Assembly (NCBI GenBank): GCA_016704445.1
Contig: JADJAE010000038.1
Span: 1 to 64,000, forward strand
DNA from: Deltaproteobacteria bacterium
GTDB taxonomy: Bacteria; Myxococcota_A; Polyangia; Polyangiales; Ga0077539
Direction: 5' to 3'
DNA: 64,000 nucleotides
Part shown: piece by piece, positions 47,389-57,604 of the stretch
Layout: the number at the start of each line of letters is the position of its first letter
How positions within the stretch are numbered: the stretch's first letter is position 1
Translations under genes and position numbers: made by a program
Notes under the pieces: model-generated
What the model was told of the DNA's origin: nothing
Seen by the model: only the letters and a program-made list of their open reading frames with translations
Databases searched by the model: none

Positions 47389-50271
47389 CGCGCGTCTCCT
47401 CGCCGCAGCTCATCGAGGCCAACCACGCGCTGCACCACCACCTCGTCAACGGCGTGAGCGTGGAGTACCTGCGCCCCGACGGCACCGTCGGCTACGACCC
47501 GGTGCGGGTGGTCGACTTCGACTCGCCGTCGGCCAACGACTGGCTCGTGGTCAACCAGCTCACGGTGAAGGACTACGGCCACACTCGCCGCCCCGACGTG
47601 GTGGTGTTCGTGAACGGGCTCCCGCTCGCGGTGATCGAGCTGAAGAACGCCGCCGACGAGAGCGCGACGGTGTGGACGGCCTTCGAGCAGCTCCAGACCT
47701 ACAAGAGCGAGCTGCCCGGGCTCTTCGCGTTCAACGAGGTGCTGGTGGCCTCGGACGGCCTCGACGCGCGCATGGGCACGCTGTCGTCCGACAAGGAGCG
47801 CTTCGTCCCGTGGCGGACGATCGAGGGCGAGGAGCTCGCGCCCTCGACGCTCACCCGGCTGGAGGTGCTGCTGCGCGGGGTGTTCGAGCCGCGGCGCTTC
47901 CTCGACCTGCTGCGGTACTTCGTCGTCTTCGAGGGCGACGACGGCGGGGTCATCAAGAAGCTGGCGGGCTACCACCAGTTTCACGCCGTGGGGCGCGCGG
48001 TCGAGGCCACGGTCGAGGCGTCGCGCCCGTCGGGCAGCCGCCGCGTGGGCGTGGTGTGGCACACGCAGGGCTCGGGCAAGAGCCTGACGATGGCCTTCTA
48101 CGCGGGCCGCGTGGTGCTGCACCCGGCGATGCAGAACCCGACGCTGGTGGTGCTCACCGACCGCAACGACCTCGACGAGCAGCTCTTCGGGACCTTCTCC
48201 CGCTGCGCCGAGCTCTTGCGCCAGAGCCCCGAGCAGGCGGAGGGCCGGGCGCACCTTCGCGAGCTGCTGCAGGTGGCCGCCGGGGGGGTGGTGTTCACGA
48301 CCATCCAGAAGTTTCTCCCGGAGGCCCGCGGGGACTCGTTTCCGCTGCTGTCGGAGCGCGCCAACATCGTCGTGATCGCGGACGAGGCGCACCGCAGCCA
48401 GTACGACTTCATCGACGGCTTCGCGCGGCACATGCGCGACGCGCTGCCCAACGCGTCGTTCATCGGCTTCACCGGCACGCCCATCGCGGCGGCCGACAAG
48501 AACACCCGCGCGGTCTTCGGCGAGTACATCAGCGTCTACGACATCCAGCGCGCGGTCGCCGACGGCGCGACGGTGCCGATCTACTACGAGAGCCGCCTCG
48601 CGAAGCTCCAGCTCCGGGAGGAGGAGCGGCCCCTGCTCGACGACGCCTTCGACGAGGTGACCGAGGGCGAGGAGCAGGAGGGCAGGGAGAAGCTCAAGTC
48701 GAAGTGGTCGGCGCTGGAGGCCCTGGTCGGCACCGAGCGCCGCATCGGGCTGATCGCCGACGACCTCGTGCGCCACTTCGAGGCGCGCGTGGAGGTGCTC
48801 GACGGCAAGGCGATGGTCGTGTGCATGAGCCGCCGCATCTGCGTCGAGCTCTACAAGGCGATCGTGGCGCTGCGGCCCGAGTGGCACGACGAGAGCGACG
48901 ACGCGGGCGCGATCAAGGTCGTGATGACCGGCTCGGCCTCGGACCCGGCCGACTGGCAGCAGCACATCCGCAGCAAGGGGAGGCGCAAGGCGCTGGCGAG
49001 GCGGGTGAAGAGCCCCGACGACCCGTTGAAGATCGTGCTGGTGCGGGACATGTGGCTCACCGGCTTCGACGCGCCGTGCCTGCACACGATGTACGTCGAC
49101 AAACCCATGCAGGGCCTCGGGCTGATGCAGGCCATCGCGCGGGTGAACCGGGTGTTTCGGGACAAGCCCGGCGGCCTCGTCGTCGACTACCTGGGGCTCG
49201 CCGACCAGCTGAAGCAGGCGCTGCGGGCGTACACCGAGAGCGGCGGCCACGGGCGAGACCGCGCCCCCGCAGGAGGAGGCCGTGGCGCTGATGCTGGCGC
49301 GCCACGAGGTGTGCTGCGGGATCTTCCACGGCTTCGACTGGGGGCCGTGGACCTCGGGCACCCCGGCGCAGCGGCTCTCGCTGCTGCCCGCGGCGCAGGA
49401 GCACGTGCTCGCCCAGGACGAGGGCAAGGAGCGGCTGCTCCAGGCGGTGATGGAGCTGTCGAGCGCCTTCGCGCTGTCGGTGCCGCACGAGGAGGCGATC
49501 CGCATCCGCGACGACGTGGGGTTCTTCCAGGCGGTGCGCGCGGCGATCACCAAGACCTCGACGAGCGACCGTAAGGCGTCGGGCAATCTCGACCAGGCCA
49601 TCCGCCAGATCGTCTCGAAGGCAGTGGCCTCCGACTCGGTGATCGACATCTTCGCGGCGGCGGGGCTGAAGAGCCCGGACATCTCGATCCTGTCGGATCA
49701 GTTTCTCGCCGAGGTGCGCGGGATGCCGCACCGAAACCTCGCGCTCGAGCTGCTGCGCAAGCTGCTCAACGACGAGATCGTCGTCCGCTCGAAGCAGAAC
49801 CTCGTGCAGGCGCGCTCCTTCGCGGCGCTGCTGGAGAAGTCGGTGCGCCGCTACCAGAACCGCGCGGTCGAGGCCGCGCAGGTCATCGAGGAGCTGATCG
49901 CGCTCGCGCACCAGATGCGCGAGGCGCAGCGGCGCGGCGAGGACCTCGGCCTCAACAGCGACGAGCTGGCGTTCTACGACGCGCTGGAGGTCAACGACAG
50001 CGCGGTCAAGGTGCTCGGCGACGACACGCTGCGCACCATCGCGCGCGAGCTGGTCGACACGGTGAAGCACAACGTCACCATCGACTGGACCGTGAAGGAA
50101 TCGGTCCGCGCCAAGCTGCGCGTCATCGTGAAGCGCATCCTGCGCAAGTACGGCTACCCGCCCGACAAGCAGGAAGCCGCGACCAACACGGTGCTCCAGC
50201 AGGCCGAGCCCCCCCTCGAGTTCTGGACCCGACCCCCGCGCAACCTAACCGCAAGAGTTATGACGGGTTGA
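47211..50271 (+). pseudogene. hsdR: Type I restriction endonuclease subunit, damaged
   Basis: HsdR-like coding begins at WFASLGYAVV (47211) with no start, missing about 20 residues of the usual N-terminus. The nuclease motif (RPDVVVFVNG, then VIELK), helicase Walker A GSGKS and ADEAHRSQ are all present. Near 49247 one extra C in GGCGGCCACGGGC shifts the frame; without it SGGTGETAPPQEEAVALML continues normally. The C-terminal part runs to 50271 with its last residues inside a palindrome. As sequenced, restriction should be inactive. Confidence 0.88.
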
Positions 50272-50464
50272 GCAGAGCGCCGCGGAGGCGAACAACCGCA
50301 AGGGTCGCAAGGGTCGCAAGGGAGCGACTGGCTTGGGCCGGCAGGCGCTCCAACGCTCTCGCGAGCCCGACGCGCCAGCGCCGGCGGAACTCACTTTGCG
50401 ACCCTTGTGACCCTTGCGGTTCTCCTCCCGAGGGCCCTGCTCGACCCGTCAGAACTCTTGCGAC
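50247..50464. repeat. Nested palindrome closing the restriction locus
   Basis: The outer arms 50247-50275 and 50437-50464 are inverted copies with a few mismatches. Inside, CCGCAAGGGTCGCAAGGG (from 50296) pairs with the inverse ending at 50419. The left outer arm contains the last codons and stop of hsdR, so the repeat seems to have entered or replaced the gene's end. The gap has no gene. Confidence 0.7.
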
Positions 50465-50491
50465 GCGGTACTAGCCCCCTCCTCCCTCGAC

Positions 50492-51772
50492 CTACGCGAT
50501 CACCGCGAGCACCACGCCGCCCGCGGCCAGCGCTGCGCCCAGCGTGAGCGCCACCGGGCGACCCACCGCCGCGCCGCCCACGGAGAGCGCCACGCCGGAC
50601 TTCACCACCGTGTTGGTGAGCGCCGCCAGCATGATGGCCGTCGCCGCGGTGGCGTTCGGCAGCCCTCCGCGGTGCATGTCCACCACGGAGAGGGTGATGG
50701 CGTCGACGTCCGTGAGGCCCGCGAGCACCGACGACAGGTAGAGCCCCGCGGAGCCCGCCCAGTGCTGCGCGGCCTTCGCCACCAGCAGCACCACCCCGTA
50801 GAGCAGCCCGAAGGAGACCGCCTGCTTCAGCTCGAAGGGGTTGCGCAGCGCGGGCTCGGCGCCGGGCTTCTCCTCGGAGGGCGCGTCGGCCCTGCGGTAG
50901 AGCACCACCGCGACGACGAAGCCCAGCACGGCGGTCACCGCGAGCGGCGGGGCGATGGAGCGGAGCAGCGGGCGGTCGACGATGGCCACCACCACGACGA
51001 GGCGAGCGAACATGGTCGAGCAGGCGGCGATGATGGCCACGGCGCAGAGCCTCGCGATGGAGGGCTCGTCGCGCCCTCGGCCCGAGTAGGTGAGCGTCAC
51101 CGCCGTCGAGGACACCAGGCCCCCGAGCAGGCCGGAGACCAGCAGGCCGCGCGCTGATCCGATGAGCCGCGAGGCGACGTAGCCCGCGAAGCTCACGCCC
51201 GCCACCAGCACGATCATCTTGCCGATCTGGAAGGGGACGATGGCGTCGAAGGGCCCGTAGGCCTCGCGCGGCAGCACCGGGAGGATCACCAGCGCCAGCA
51301 CCACGAACTTGGTCGTCGCGTAGACGTCGTCGACGGAGAGGCGCTTGACGAAGCCGTGCAGCGGCTGCTTCAGGGCCAGCAGCGCGAGCGCCGCGGCGGC
51401 GGTGGTGCCCACCAGGAGGAAGCGATCGCGGTCGGGCATGAGGTCGCGCATCCCCGCGAGGGCGCCGAGGCCGAAGGCCAGCAGGCACGCCACCTCGGTG
51501 GAGATGCCGATGTCGTCGCGCGCGGAGGTGCGGAGGTGCGACACCGTCACGAAGGCCGCGACCGCCGCGAGCAGCCCCACGAGGAGCCACATGCCCGCGA
51601 CCGGACGGGCGAGCGCCCCGAGCGCCCCGAGCAGCGAGACCATGGGGAAGGTCCGGATGCCGGCGAAGTCCTTCTTGGCCTCCGCGGTGGCGTTCTGCTG
51701 CCGCTCGGCTCCGAGTAGCAGGCCCGCGGCCACCGCCACCGCGAGCGAGACGAAGGCCTCGGGGAAGGTCAT
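50492..51772 (-). CDS. MgtC/SapB-type membrane protein with DUF4010-like part
   Basis: This 426-residue inner-membrane protein has about 12 hydrophobic segments. The N-terminal third resembles MgtC/SapB (LLLGAERQQNATAEAKKDF, GIRTFPMVSLLGALGAL). The remainder resembles the DUF4010 module (LVSGLLGGLVSSTAVTLTYS, LSSVLAGLTDVDAITLSV). Proteins of this layout are widespread, with unclear transport or regulatory roles. ATG 51772 is chosen; an upstream start at 51817 is less likely. Confidence 0.85.
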   Translation of the reverse strand: MTFPEAFVSLAVAVAAGLLLGAERQQNATAEAKKDFAGIRTFPMVSLLGALGALARPVAGMWLLVGLLAAVAAFVTVSHLRTSARDDIGISTEVACLLAFGLGALAGMRDLMPDRDRFLLVGTTAAAALALLALKQPLHGFVKRLSVDDVYATTKFVVLALVILPVLPREAYGPFDAIVPFQIGKMIVLVAGVSFAGYVASRLIGSARGLLVSGLLGGLVSSTAVTLTYSGRGRDEPSIARLCAVAIIAACSTMFARLVVVVAIVDRPLLRSIAPPLAVTAVLGFVVAVVLYRRADAPSEEKPGAEPALRNPFELKQAVSFGLLYGVVLLVAKAAQHWAGSAGLYLSSVLAGLTDVDAITLSVVDMHRGGLPNATAATAIMLAALTNTVVKSGVALSVGGAAVGRPVALTLGAALAAGGVVLAVIA

Positions 51773-51879
51773 GGCGTAACGTCTCGGGACAGCCCGCGGG
51801 GCGTCAAGCGCGATCAAACCGCCATTGTCCGGAGGGGCCCGCGATAGAGTCGCGCCCCGAAGGAGACTCCCCCAACGCC

Positions 51880-52920
51880 ATGTCGCGCATCCGCACCCCC
51901 CTCGCCGAGCGCATCGGACTGAAGTACCCGATCGTCTCCGCCCCGATGTTCATCATCTCCAACAAGGAGATGATCGTCGCCGCCGCGGAGGCCGGCATCC
52001 TGGGCTCGATGCCCTCGATCAACCTCCGCACCCACGAGGCCTTCCGAGAGGCCCTCGCGTGGATCAGGCAGCGCACCGACCGGCCCTTCGCCATCAACCT
52101 CACCATCAAGCTCACGGAGCCCGAGCGGCTCGCCCAGGACTTCGAGGCCTGCATCGAGTTCGGCGTCCCGGTGCTGATCACCAGCTACGGCAACCCCACG
52201 GAGATCGCCCGGCGGGCGCACGAGCGGGGCATGGTGGTGATGCACGACGTCATCCACCTCAAGCACGCGCTCAAGGCCCAGGAGTCCGGCGCCGACGCGA
52301 TCATCGGCGTCGCCGCGGGGGCAGGCGGCCACGCCGGGACTACCTCGCCCTTCGTGCTCTATCCCTACCTCCGAGAGCACCTGCGGGTTCCGGTCGTGGC
52401 CGCCGGGTGCATCGCCACGGGCCGCCAGGTGGCCGCCTCGCTCTCCCTCGGCGCGGAGCTCGTCTACATGGGCACGCGCTTCATCGCCTCGACCGAGTGC
52501 GGCGCCGACGAGCGCTACAAGTCCATGGTGGTCAACGGATCGCCCGAGGAGATCGTCTACACCGACGGCGTCAGCGGGGTGCACGCCAACTTCCTCCGTC
52601 AGACGCTCCCCGGCGCCACGATCACCGCCGCCGACCGCGGCGCCGCGCAGGACGCGGTGCAGAAGGAGGGGGGGAAGAAGTGGAAGGACATCTGGAGCGC
52701 CGGGCAGGGCATCGCCCTCGCCCGCGAGGTGAAGCCCATCGCCGCGATCGTCGACGACATCGTGCGCGAGTACGCCGAAGCCGTGCGCTCCCTACCCCCC
52801 TCGAAGGCTGACCTGCACGATCGCCCCACTGGCGGGGCGGCTCTCTCGGTCGTAGAGAGACTGCAAGTCACTGAATGCCAACCCTCAAGCTCCCCATCCG
52901 CGAACGTCTCAGCCTGGTAG
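51880..52920 (+). CDS. Nitronate monooxygenase family protein
   Basis: This 346-residue FMN TIM-barrel protein of the 2-nitropropane dioxygenase family has YPIVSAPMF at the first strand. VGVAAGAGGHAG follows in the middle (the GHAG phosphate-binding loop), then VPVVAAGCIATGRQV and LGAELVYMGTRFIASTE. It would oxidise nitronates or similar anions; family members with other substrates exist. The final 30 residues look unrelated and overlap the next gene, so the stop may lie beyond the functional end. It is divergent from the MgtC-like gene. Confidence 0.92.
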   Translation: MSRIRTPLAERIGLKYPIVSAPMFIISNKEMIVAAAEAGILGSMPSINLRTHEAFREALAWIRQRTDRPFAINLTIKLTEPERLAQDFEACIEFGVPVLITSYGNPTEIARRAHERGMVVMHDVIHLKHALKAQESGADAIIGVAAGAGGHAGTTSPFVLYPYLREHLRVPVVAAGCIATGRQVAASLSLGAELVYMGTRFIASTECGADERYKSMVVNGSPEEIVYTDGVSGVHANFLRQTLPGATITAADRGAAQDAVQKEGGKKWKDIWSAGQGIALAREVKPIAAIVDDIVREYAEAVRSLPPSKADLHDRPTGGAALSVVERLQVTECQPSSSPSANVSAW

Positions 52921-53177
52921 TGCAGGCTCCGCGGATCCAGCACGGCGTTCGGCTGGTGAGGAAGACCATGCTCCCGCCGCAGCGCCACTCGCGGCTGAAG
53001 CGCATGGCCGTCACCGCGCTCGCGCTCGCGGGCCTCGGGGTGGCGGCCTACTTCGGCACCGGGAGCATCGGCTGGGCGGTGCTGCTGCTGGTGGTCGGGG
53101 TGCCGGTGCTGGTGCTGCCGGTCATGCTGCTCATCGGGATGGTGCTGGAGGCCCGGGAGAACCCCGAGCCCGAGTGA
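52875..53177 (+). CDS. Small membrane protein
   Basis: This 100-residue protein has a basic N-terminus (RLVRKTMLPPQRHSRLKR) and two hydrophobic segments (MAVTALALAGLGVAAYF and WAVLLLVVGVPVLVLPVMLL). It starts inside the nitronate monooxygenase gene, overlapping by 46 bp in another frame; GTG codons downstream could give a shorter product. Family not recognised. Confidence 0.55.
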   Translation: MPTLKLPIRERLSLVVQAPRIQHGVRLVRKTMLPPQRHSRLKRMAVTALALAGLGVAAYFGTGSIGWAVLLLVVGVPVLVLPVMLLIGMVLEARENPEPE

Positions 53178-53196
53178 CCGCGGCGGCGTAGGGGCC

Positions 53197-55035
53197 TCAG
53201 GGCACCACGCAGCGGTAGACCGCGACGGCGCCGGTGGAGATGGGCAGGCACCGCTCGGCCTGCACGCAGTCGCGGTCGGAGGTGCACCCCTGGCGCTGCA
53301 CCTGCTCGGCCCACTGGGCGATGTGGTTGCCCTCGGAGAGGCTCTGGAAGGGCAGCCAGAAGGCCGGGGTGCTCGCCTCCGCGGTGGCGACGCGCCCCGG
53401 GCGGAAGGCCGCCATCCAGAGCTGCGTGGTGCGCATCGGGGCCTCGCGCGACTGCTGCCTCAGCCGCAGCCCGTAGTCGCGCCGGCTGGAGAAGGTGAAC
53501 CACATCAGGGGCTCGCCGTGGAAGCGCTGGACGAAGGGCGCCCACTTCGGCCACGAGTTGCCCATGGAGTCCGCGAGGTCGGCGCGAGCGAGGTGCGTCG
53601 GGCTCCCTCCCCCGGCGGGGACCACCCAGAGCTGGGCGTCGAGGTTGTGGTTGGAGTTGCCCGCCGCGCGGTTGAAGAGCACCCACGCGTCGTCGGGCGA
53701 ATACGAGGGGTAGTAATTGTTGTTGCGGGTGCCGTCGGCGCGCACGAGCGTCGTGGCCGCGCCGAAGGAGGCGCCGCCCCAGGGGATGGTGAAGAGGTCG
53801 GCGGGCCCGTTGTGGCCGGGCGTCCCGAAGATGGGGAAGGAGGTGCGCGGGCGGGAGAAGACCGCAGAGCGCCCGCCCCGCGCCCAATCGGGGTGGCTCC
53901 CGGCGGTGCCCGGGGCGAGGCCCGGTACCTCGTTGCCGTTGGACGGGTCGCGCAGCGCGAGGCGGTTGCCGTCGCTGGTGAGGAGCCAGCGGACGTCGGG
54001 GGAGAAGGTTCCGAAGTTGGCGCCGTAGTCCGGGGAGAGCGGGGCGCGGGTGGTCACGTCGAAGATGCGCGTGGCCGAGGGGGCGGGGATGAAGCGCCCC
54101 GCCATGATGCGGGAGCCGTCGCGGGAGAGCACGTGGCAGCCGACGCAGTTGATCGGGTCGCCGCGCAGGAAGGGCTCGGTGCGCGCGCCCGCGCGGCCGA
54201 ACTCGTAGCGGTTGATGCTGCCGCTGGAGGCGGCCCAGTAGTAGAGCCCGCCGCGGACGTCGAAGTTGGTGACGCCGAGCGAGCGCGTCGCCGAGCGGCC
54301 GACCCCGCCGCCGGCCGCGGAGGTCGCGCGCACCGTGAGCGCGACGTCGCCGGAGGGCTGCGCCACGCGGGCGAGCTCGGCGTAGGCGGGCTCGTCGAGG
54401 CTGAGCACGCACCCGTCGGCGACCACCGTGCAGCGGGTGAACACCCGGAGCGCCCCGCGGTCGCCGCGGAGCGACACCTCGAAGAGGTCGTTGCCCGCGC
54501 CAGGGCGGAAGTGCACCTCGAAGCCCGTGAGGTTGGGAGGGAGCACGGTGCCGTCCTCGGGGTAGACGATGGAGGGAGCGCGGGCCGGATCGGCAGCGCC
54601 GCCGAAGCGGGACGCGCTGTCCGAGGGCGCGCCGCCCAGCACGCGGTCGACGTCGCGAGGGGTCGGGTCGCCGGCGTCTCGCTCCGGGCTCCACGCGTCG
54701 CCGAGGGTGATCGAGCCGGCGTCACGACCGAGGTCGATGGGAGCGCCGAGGTCGATGGGCGCGGGGCGATCGACCGCGACCGGGGGCACGTCCATCGCGG
54801 CCGGGCGATCGACCGCGACCGGGGGCACGTCCATCGCGGCGGGGGGAGCGTCCATGGCGACCGGAGGGCGATCGACGGCGGCGGGCGCGTCTCGACGGAC
54901 GCCCGTGTCGCGCGCGGCCCCTGTGTCTCGCGGCGGAGATCCGGCGTCTCGCGTCGCGACCTCGGTGCCGTCCCCGGCGGCGCACGAGAGCGGAGAGAGG
55001 GCGAGCAGCGCGAGGCGGAGGAGCGGGCGATCCAT
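53197..55035 (-). CDS. Beta-propeller-like lipoprotein with one CxxCH
   Basis: This 612-residue lipoprotein has a signal peptide ending LSPLSC. A linker with duplicated DVPPVAVDRPAAMD motifs runs to about residue 150. The rest has TolB/WD-type repeats (SPDVRWLLTSDGNRLALRD, PSYSPDDAWVLFNRAAG). One CVGCH, the c-type haem-binding signature, occurs in INCVGCHVLSRDG. Cysteines near the C-terminus (GCTSDRDCVQAERC) suggest disulfides. It may be a haem-bearing surface protein; whether haem binds is unknown. Confidence 0.82.
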   Translation of the reverse strand: MDRPLLRLALLALSPLSCAAGDGTEVATRDAGSPPRDTGAARDTGVRRDAPAAVDRPPVAMDAPPAAMDVPPVAVDRPAAMDVPPVAVDRPAPIDLGAPIDLGRDAGSITLGDAWSPERDAGDPTPRDVDRVLGGAPSDSASRFGGAADPARAPSIVYPEDGTVLPPNLTGFEVHFRPGAGNDLFEVSLRGDRGALRVFTRCTVVADGCVLSLDEPAYAELARVAQPSGDVALTVRATSAAGGGVGRSATRSLGVTNFDVRGGLYYWAASSGSINRYEFGRAGARTEPFLRGDPINCVGCHVLSRDGSRIMAGRFIPAPSATRIFDVTTRAPLSPDYGANFGTFSPDVRWLLTSDGNRLALRDPSNGNEVPGLAPGTAGSHPDWARGGRSAVFSRPRTSFPIFGTPGHNGPADLFTIPWGGASFGAATTLVRADGTRNNNYYPSYSPDDAWVLFNRAAGNSNHNLDAQLWVVPAGGGSPTHLARADLADSMGNSWPKWAPFVQRFHGEPLMWFTFSSRRDYGLRLRQQSREAPMRTTQLWMAAFRPGRVATAEASTPAFWLPFQSLSEGNHIAQWAEQVQRQGCTSDRDCVQAERCLPISTGAVAVYRCVVP

Positions 55036-55142
55036 GGGCGAGAATCTAGCGCGCTTCGCCGCGGGAGCCCCACGCTCCGTCGGGGCCATGCGGCGCGGAG
55101 TACGCGTTCGCTCAAGACTGAATCGATACGCTAGAGTGTTGG

Positions 55143-57153
55143 ATGGTCGAAGTGCGCTCACAAATACCATCATCCACCCCTGCGACCGGGAAGGCTTCTG
55201 CCGTGACGACCGTGCTCGTGATCGATGACAGCGACGTCGACCGGGAGCAGATCCGTCGGCTGCTGGGCGGTCGGCACGAGCTCATCGAGGCGGCGACGGC
55301 GAGGGAGGGAATGGACGCGGTCTCGTCGAGCACGGTGGACTGCGTGCTGCTCGACTACCGCCTGCCGGACGAGGACGGGGTGCGGGTGCTCGACCTGATG
55401 TCCGAGCGCTCGCTGCCGGTGGTGATGCTGACCTCTCAGGGGCAGCGAGAAGGTGGCGGTCGAGGCGCTGAAGCACGGCGCCATGGACTACCTGCTGAAG
55501 GGCGACCTCAACCGCGAGCGGCTCCGGAAGGCCATCGACCTCGCCATCGAGCAGGGGCGGCTGCGCAACGAGCTCGATCGCCACCAGCGCGAGCTCCAGC
55601 AGGCGGTCACCCAGCTTAGGGAGCAGCGCAACGAGCTCGCGGCGACGAACGAGGCGCTCCAGCGGCGCGAGACCGACCTGCGCTTCGTGCTGGGACAGCT
55701 CCCGGTGGTCCACTGGACGACGGACATGGGGCTGACGATCACCCACATCGGCGGGGCGGCCCTCGACGCGATGGGCGTGCCCGCGGCGTCGCGCATCGGG
55801 CGGAGGGTCGGAGACAGCTTCGGCGACGAGGCGACGGGCAGGGAGTTTCGCGCGGCCCACGCGCCGGCCCTCGAGGGCGAAGCCGTGCGGCACCTCGCGA
55901 CCTTCGGGGGGAGGCCGTACCAGTGCCACATCGGGGCGCTGCGCGACGCGGAGGGCGCCATCGTCGGGACCATCGGGCTCGCGCTCGACGTGAGCGAGGC
56001 CCGGGAGCTGGAGCAGCAGCTCCGGCACGCGGTGAAGATGGACGCGCTGGGCCAGCTCGCGGGCGGCATCGCGCACGACTTCAACAACCTGCTGTCGGTG
56101 ATCCTCGGCTTCGCGGGCTTCATGAAGGCGGGGCTGCCGACGGAGGCGCCGATGCATCAGGACCTCGGGCAGGTGATCGACGCGGCCAACCGGGCCGCCG
56201 CGCTGGTGCGGCAGCTCCTCAGCTTCTCGCGGCTCTCCTCGGGCGCGCCTCGGGTCGTCGAGGCCACGGCGGTGGTCGGCTCGACGCTGCCGATGCTCGA
56301 GCGGCTGGTGGGCGAGGACATCGCGGTGACGCTCACGCCCGACGCCGAGCCGTGGCGCGTGCGCATCGACCCCAACGCGCTGGAGCAGATGGTCGTCAAC
56401 CTCGTGGTCAACGCGCGCGACGCGATGACCCGCGGGGGGCGGATCGAGATCGAGATCCAGCACCTGAGCCTCGTCGAGGAGCTGGCCGGCGGGGGCGACC
56501 GCCGCCTCGCCCCGGGGGACTACGTGGTGCTCTGCGTCACCGACGAGGGCGAAGGCATCCCCAGGGACGTGCTCGAGCGCGTCTTCGATCCCTTCTTCAC
56601 GACGAAGGAGGTGGGGCGCGGCACCGGGCTCGGGCTGAGCACCGTCTACGGCATCGCCCGGCAGGTCGGCGGCACCGTCACGGTCTACTCCGAGGTGGGT
56701 CACGGGAGCTCGTTCAGGGTGTTTCTCCCGAGGGCGCTCGAGCAGGTGGACGCGCCGCGCGCCGCGCCGGAGCCCGTGCCGCAGGGCACCGAGACGGTGC
56801 TGGTGGTGGAGGACGAGGGGCCCGTGCGCGAGGTCGCCGTGAGGGCGCTCCGCTCGCTGGGCTACACGGTGCTGGAGGCCTCCGACGGGCCCGCGGCGGT
56901 CGCGCGCTGCCGCGACTACGCCGGGGACATCGACCTCGTGCTGACCGACGTGGTCATGCCCGGGATGTCCGGCCCGGAGGTGGCGCGCTCGCTCCTCGGG
57001 CTGCGTCCCTCGCTGCGGGTGCTCTACATGTCGGGCTACACCGACCGGGGAGCGAGGGAGCGCGGTCGGCTCCCGCCGGGGGCGCGGCTGATCGAGAAGC
57101 CCCTCACCGCCGATCGGCTGGGCCGCTCGGTGCGCGCGGCGCTCGACGGGTGA
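55143..57153 (+). pseudogene. Hybrid histidine kinase, frameshifted in the receiver
   Basis: An N-terminal receiver (VLVIDDSD, phosphoacceptor Asp in LLDYRLPDEDG) runs to TSQGQRE, where the frame is lost. It resumes as KVAVEALKHGAMDYLLKGDL. One G removed from the GGGG at 55439-55442 restores QGSEKVAVEALKHG. The rest is a coiled coil, a PAS domain, HisKA (GIAHDFNNLLSVI), HATPase (GTGLGLSTVYGI) and a C-terminal receiver (VVEDEG, DVVMPGMSG, IEKPLT). Start ATG 55143 or GTG 55203. A product from ATG 55453 would lack a full first receiver. Confidence 0.82.
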
Positions 57154-57172
57154 AGCCCCGGGGAGGCGACAC

Positions 57173-57601
57173 TCAGGGGAACTCCACGATGCGCCAGTAG
57201 TGGTCGAGGAGCCCGAGGAGCCGCACGAAGCCGGCGCCCACGTCGCTCTTCACGATGTAGCCCGCGACGTTGAGGTTGTAGGAGGCCACGCGATCTTCGT
57301 CGCTTCGCGACGTGGTGAGCACGAAGACGATGCTGTCCCGCAGCTCAGGGTCGGCGCGGAGCTCGGTGAGGAACTCCAGGCCGTTCATGCGCGGCATGTT
57401 GAGGTCGAGCAGGATGAGGTAGGGCCTCGGCAGGGCCTCGACGCCCCCTTTGCCGCCGCGCAGAAGCGCGAGGGCCTCGATGCCGTCGACCGCCGTGATG
57501 ATGGGGTTGCCGATGTGCTCCCGCTTGAAGGCGCGGCGCACGGCCTCCTGCTCGATGACGTTGTCCTCGACGAGGAGGACGCTCACGGTACGACCCGACA
57601 T
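57173..57601 (-). CDS. CheY-like response regulator, Rcp1 type
   Basis: This 142-residue single receiver has the pocket LLVEDN, LLDLNMPRMNG with the phosphoacceptor, and TTSRSDED before the conserved lysine (IVKSDV). The loop around VASYNLNVAGYIVK is typical of the Rcp1-type receivers paired with phytochrome-like kinases. It begins 4 bp after the kinase gene on the same strand and is its probable partner. Confidence 0.92.
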   Translation of the reverse strand: MSGRTVSVLLVEDNVIEQEAVRRAFKREHIGNPIITAVDGIEALALLRGGKGGVEALPRPYLILLDLNMPRMNGLEFLTELRADPELRDSIVFVLTTSRSDEDRVASYNLNVAGYIVKSDVGAGFVRLLGLLDHYWRIVEFP

Positions 57602-57604
57602 CGC

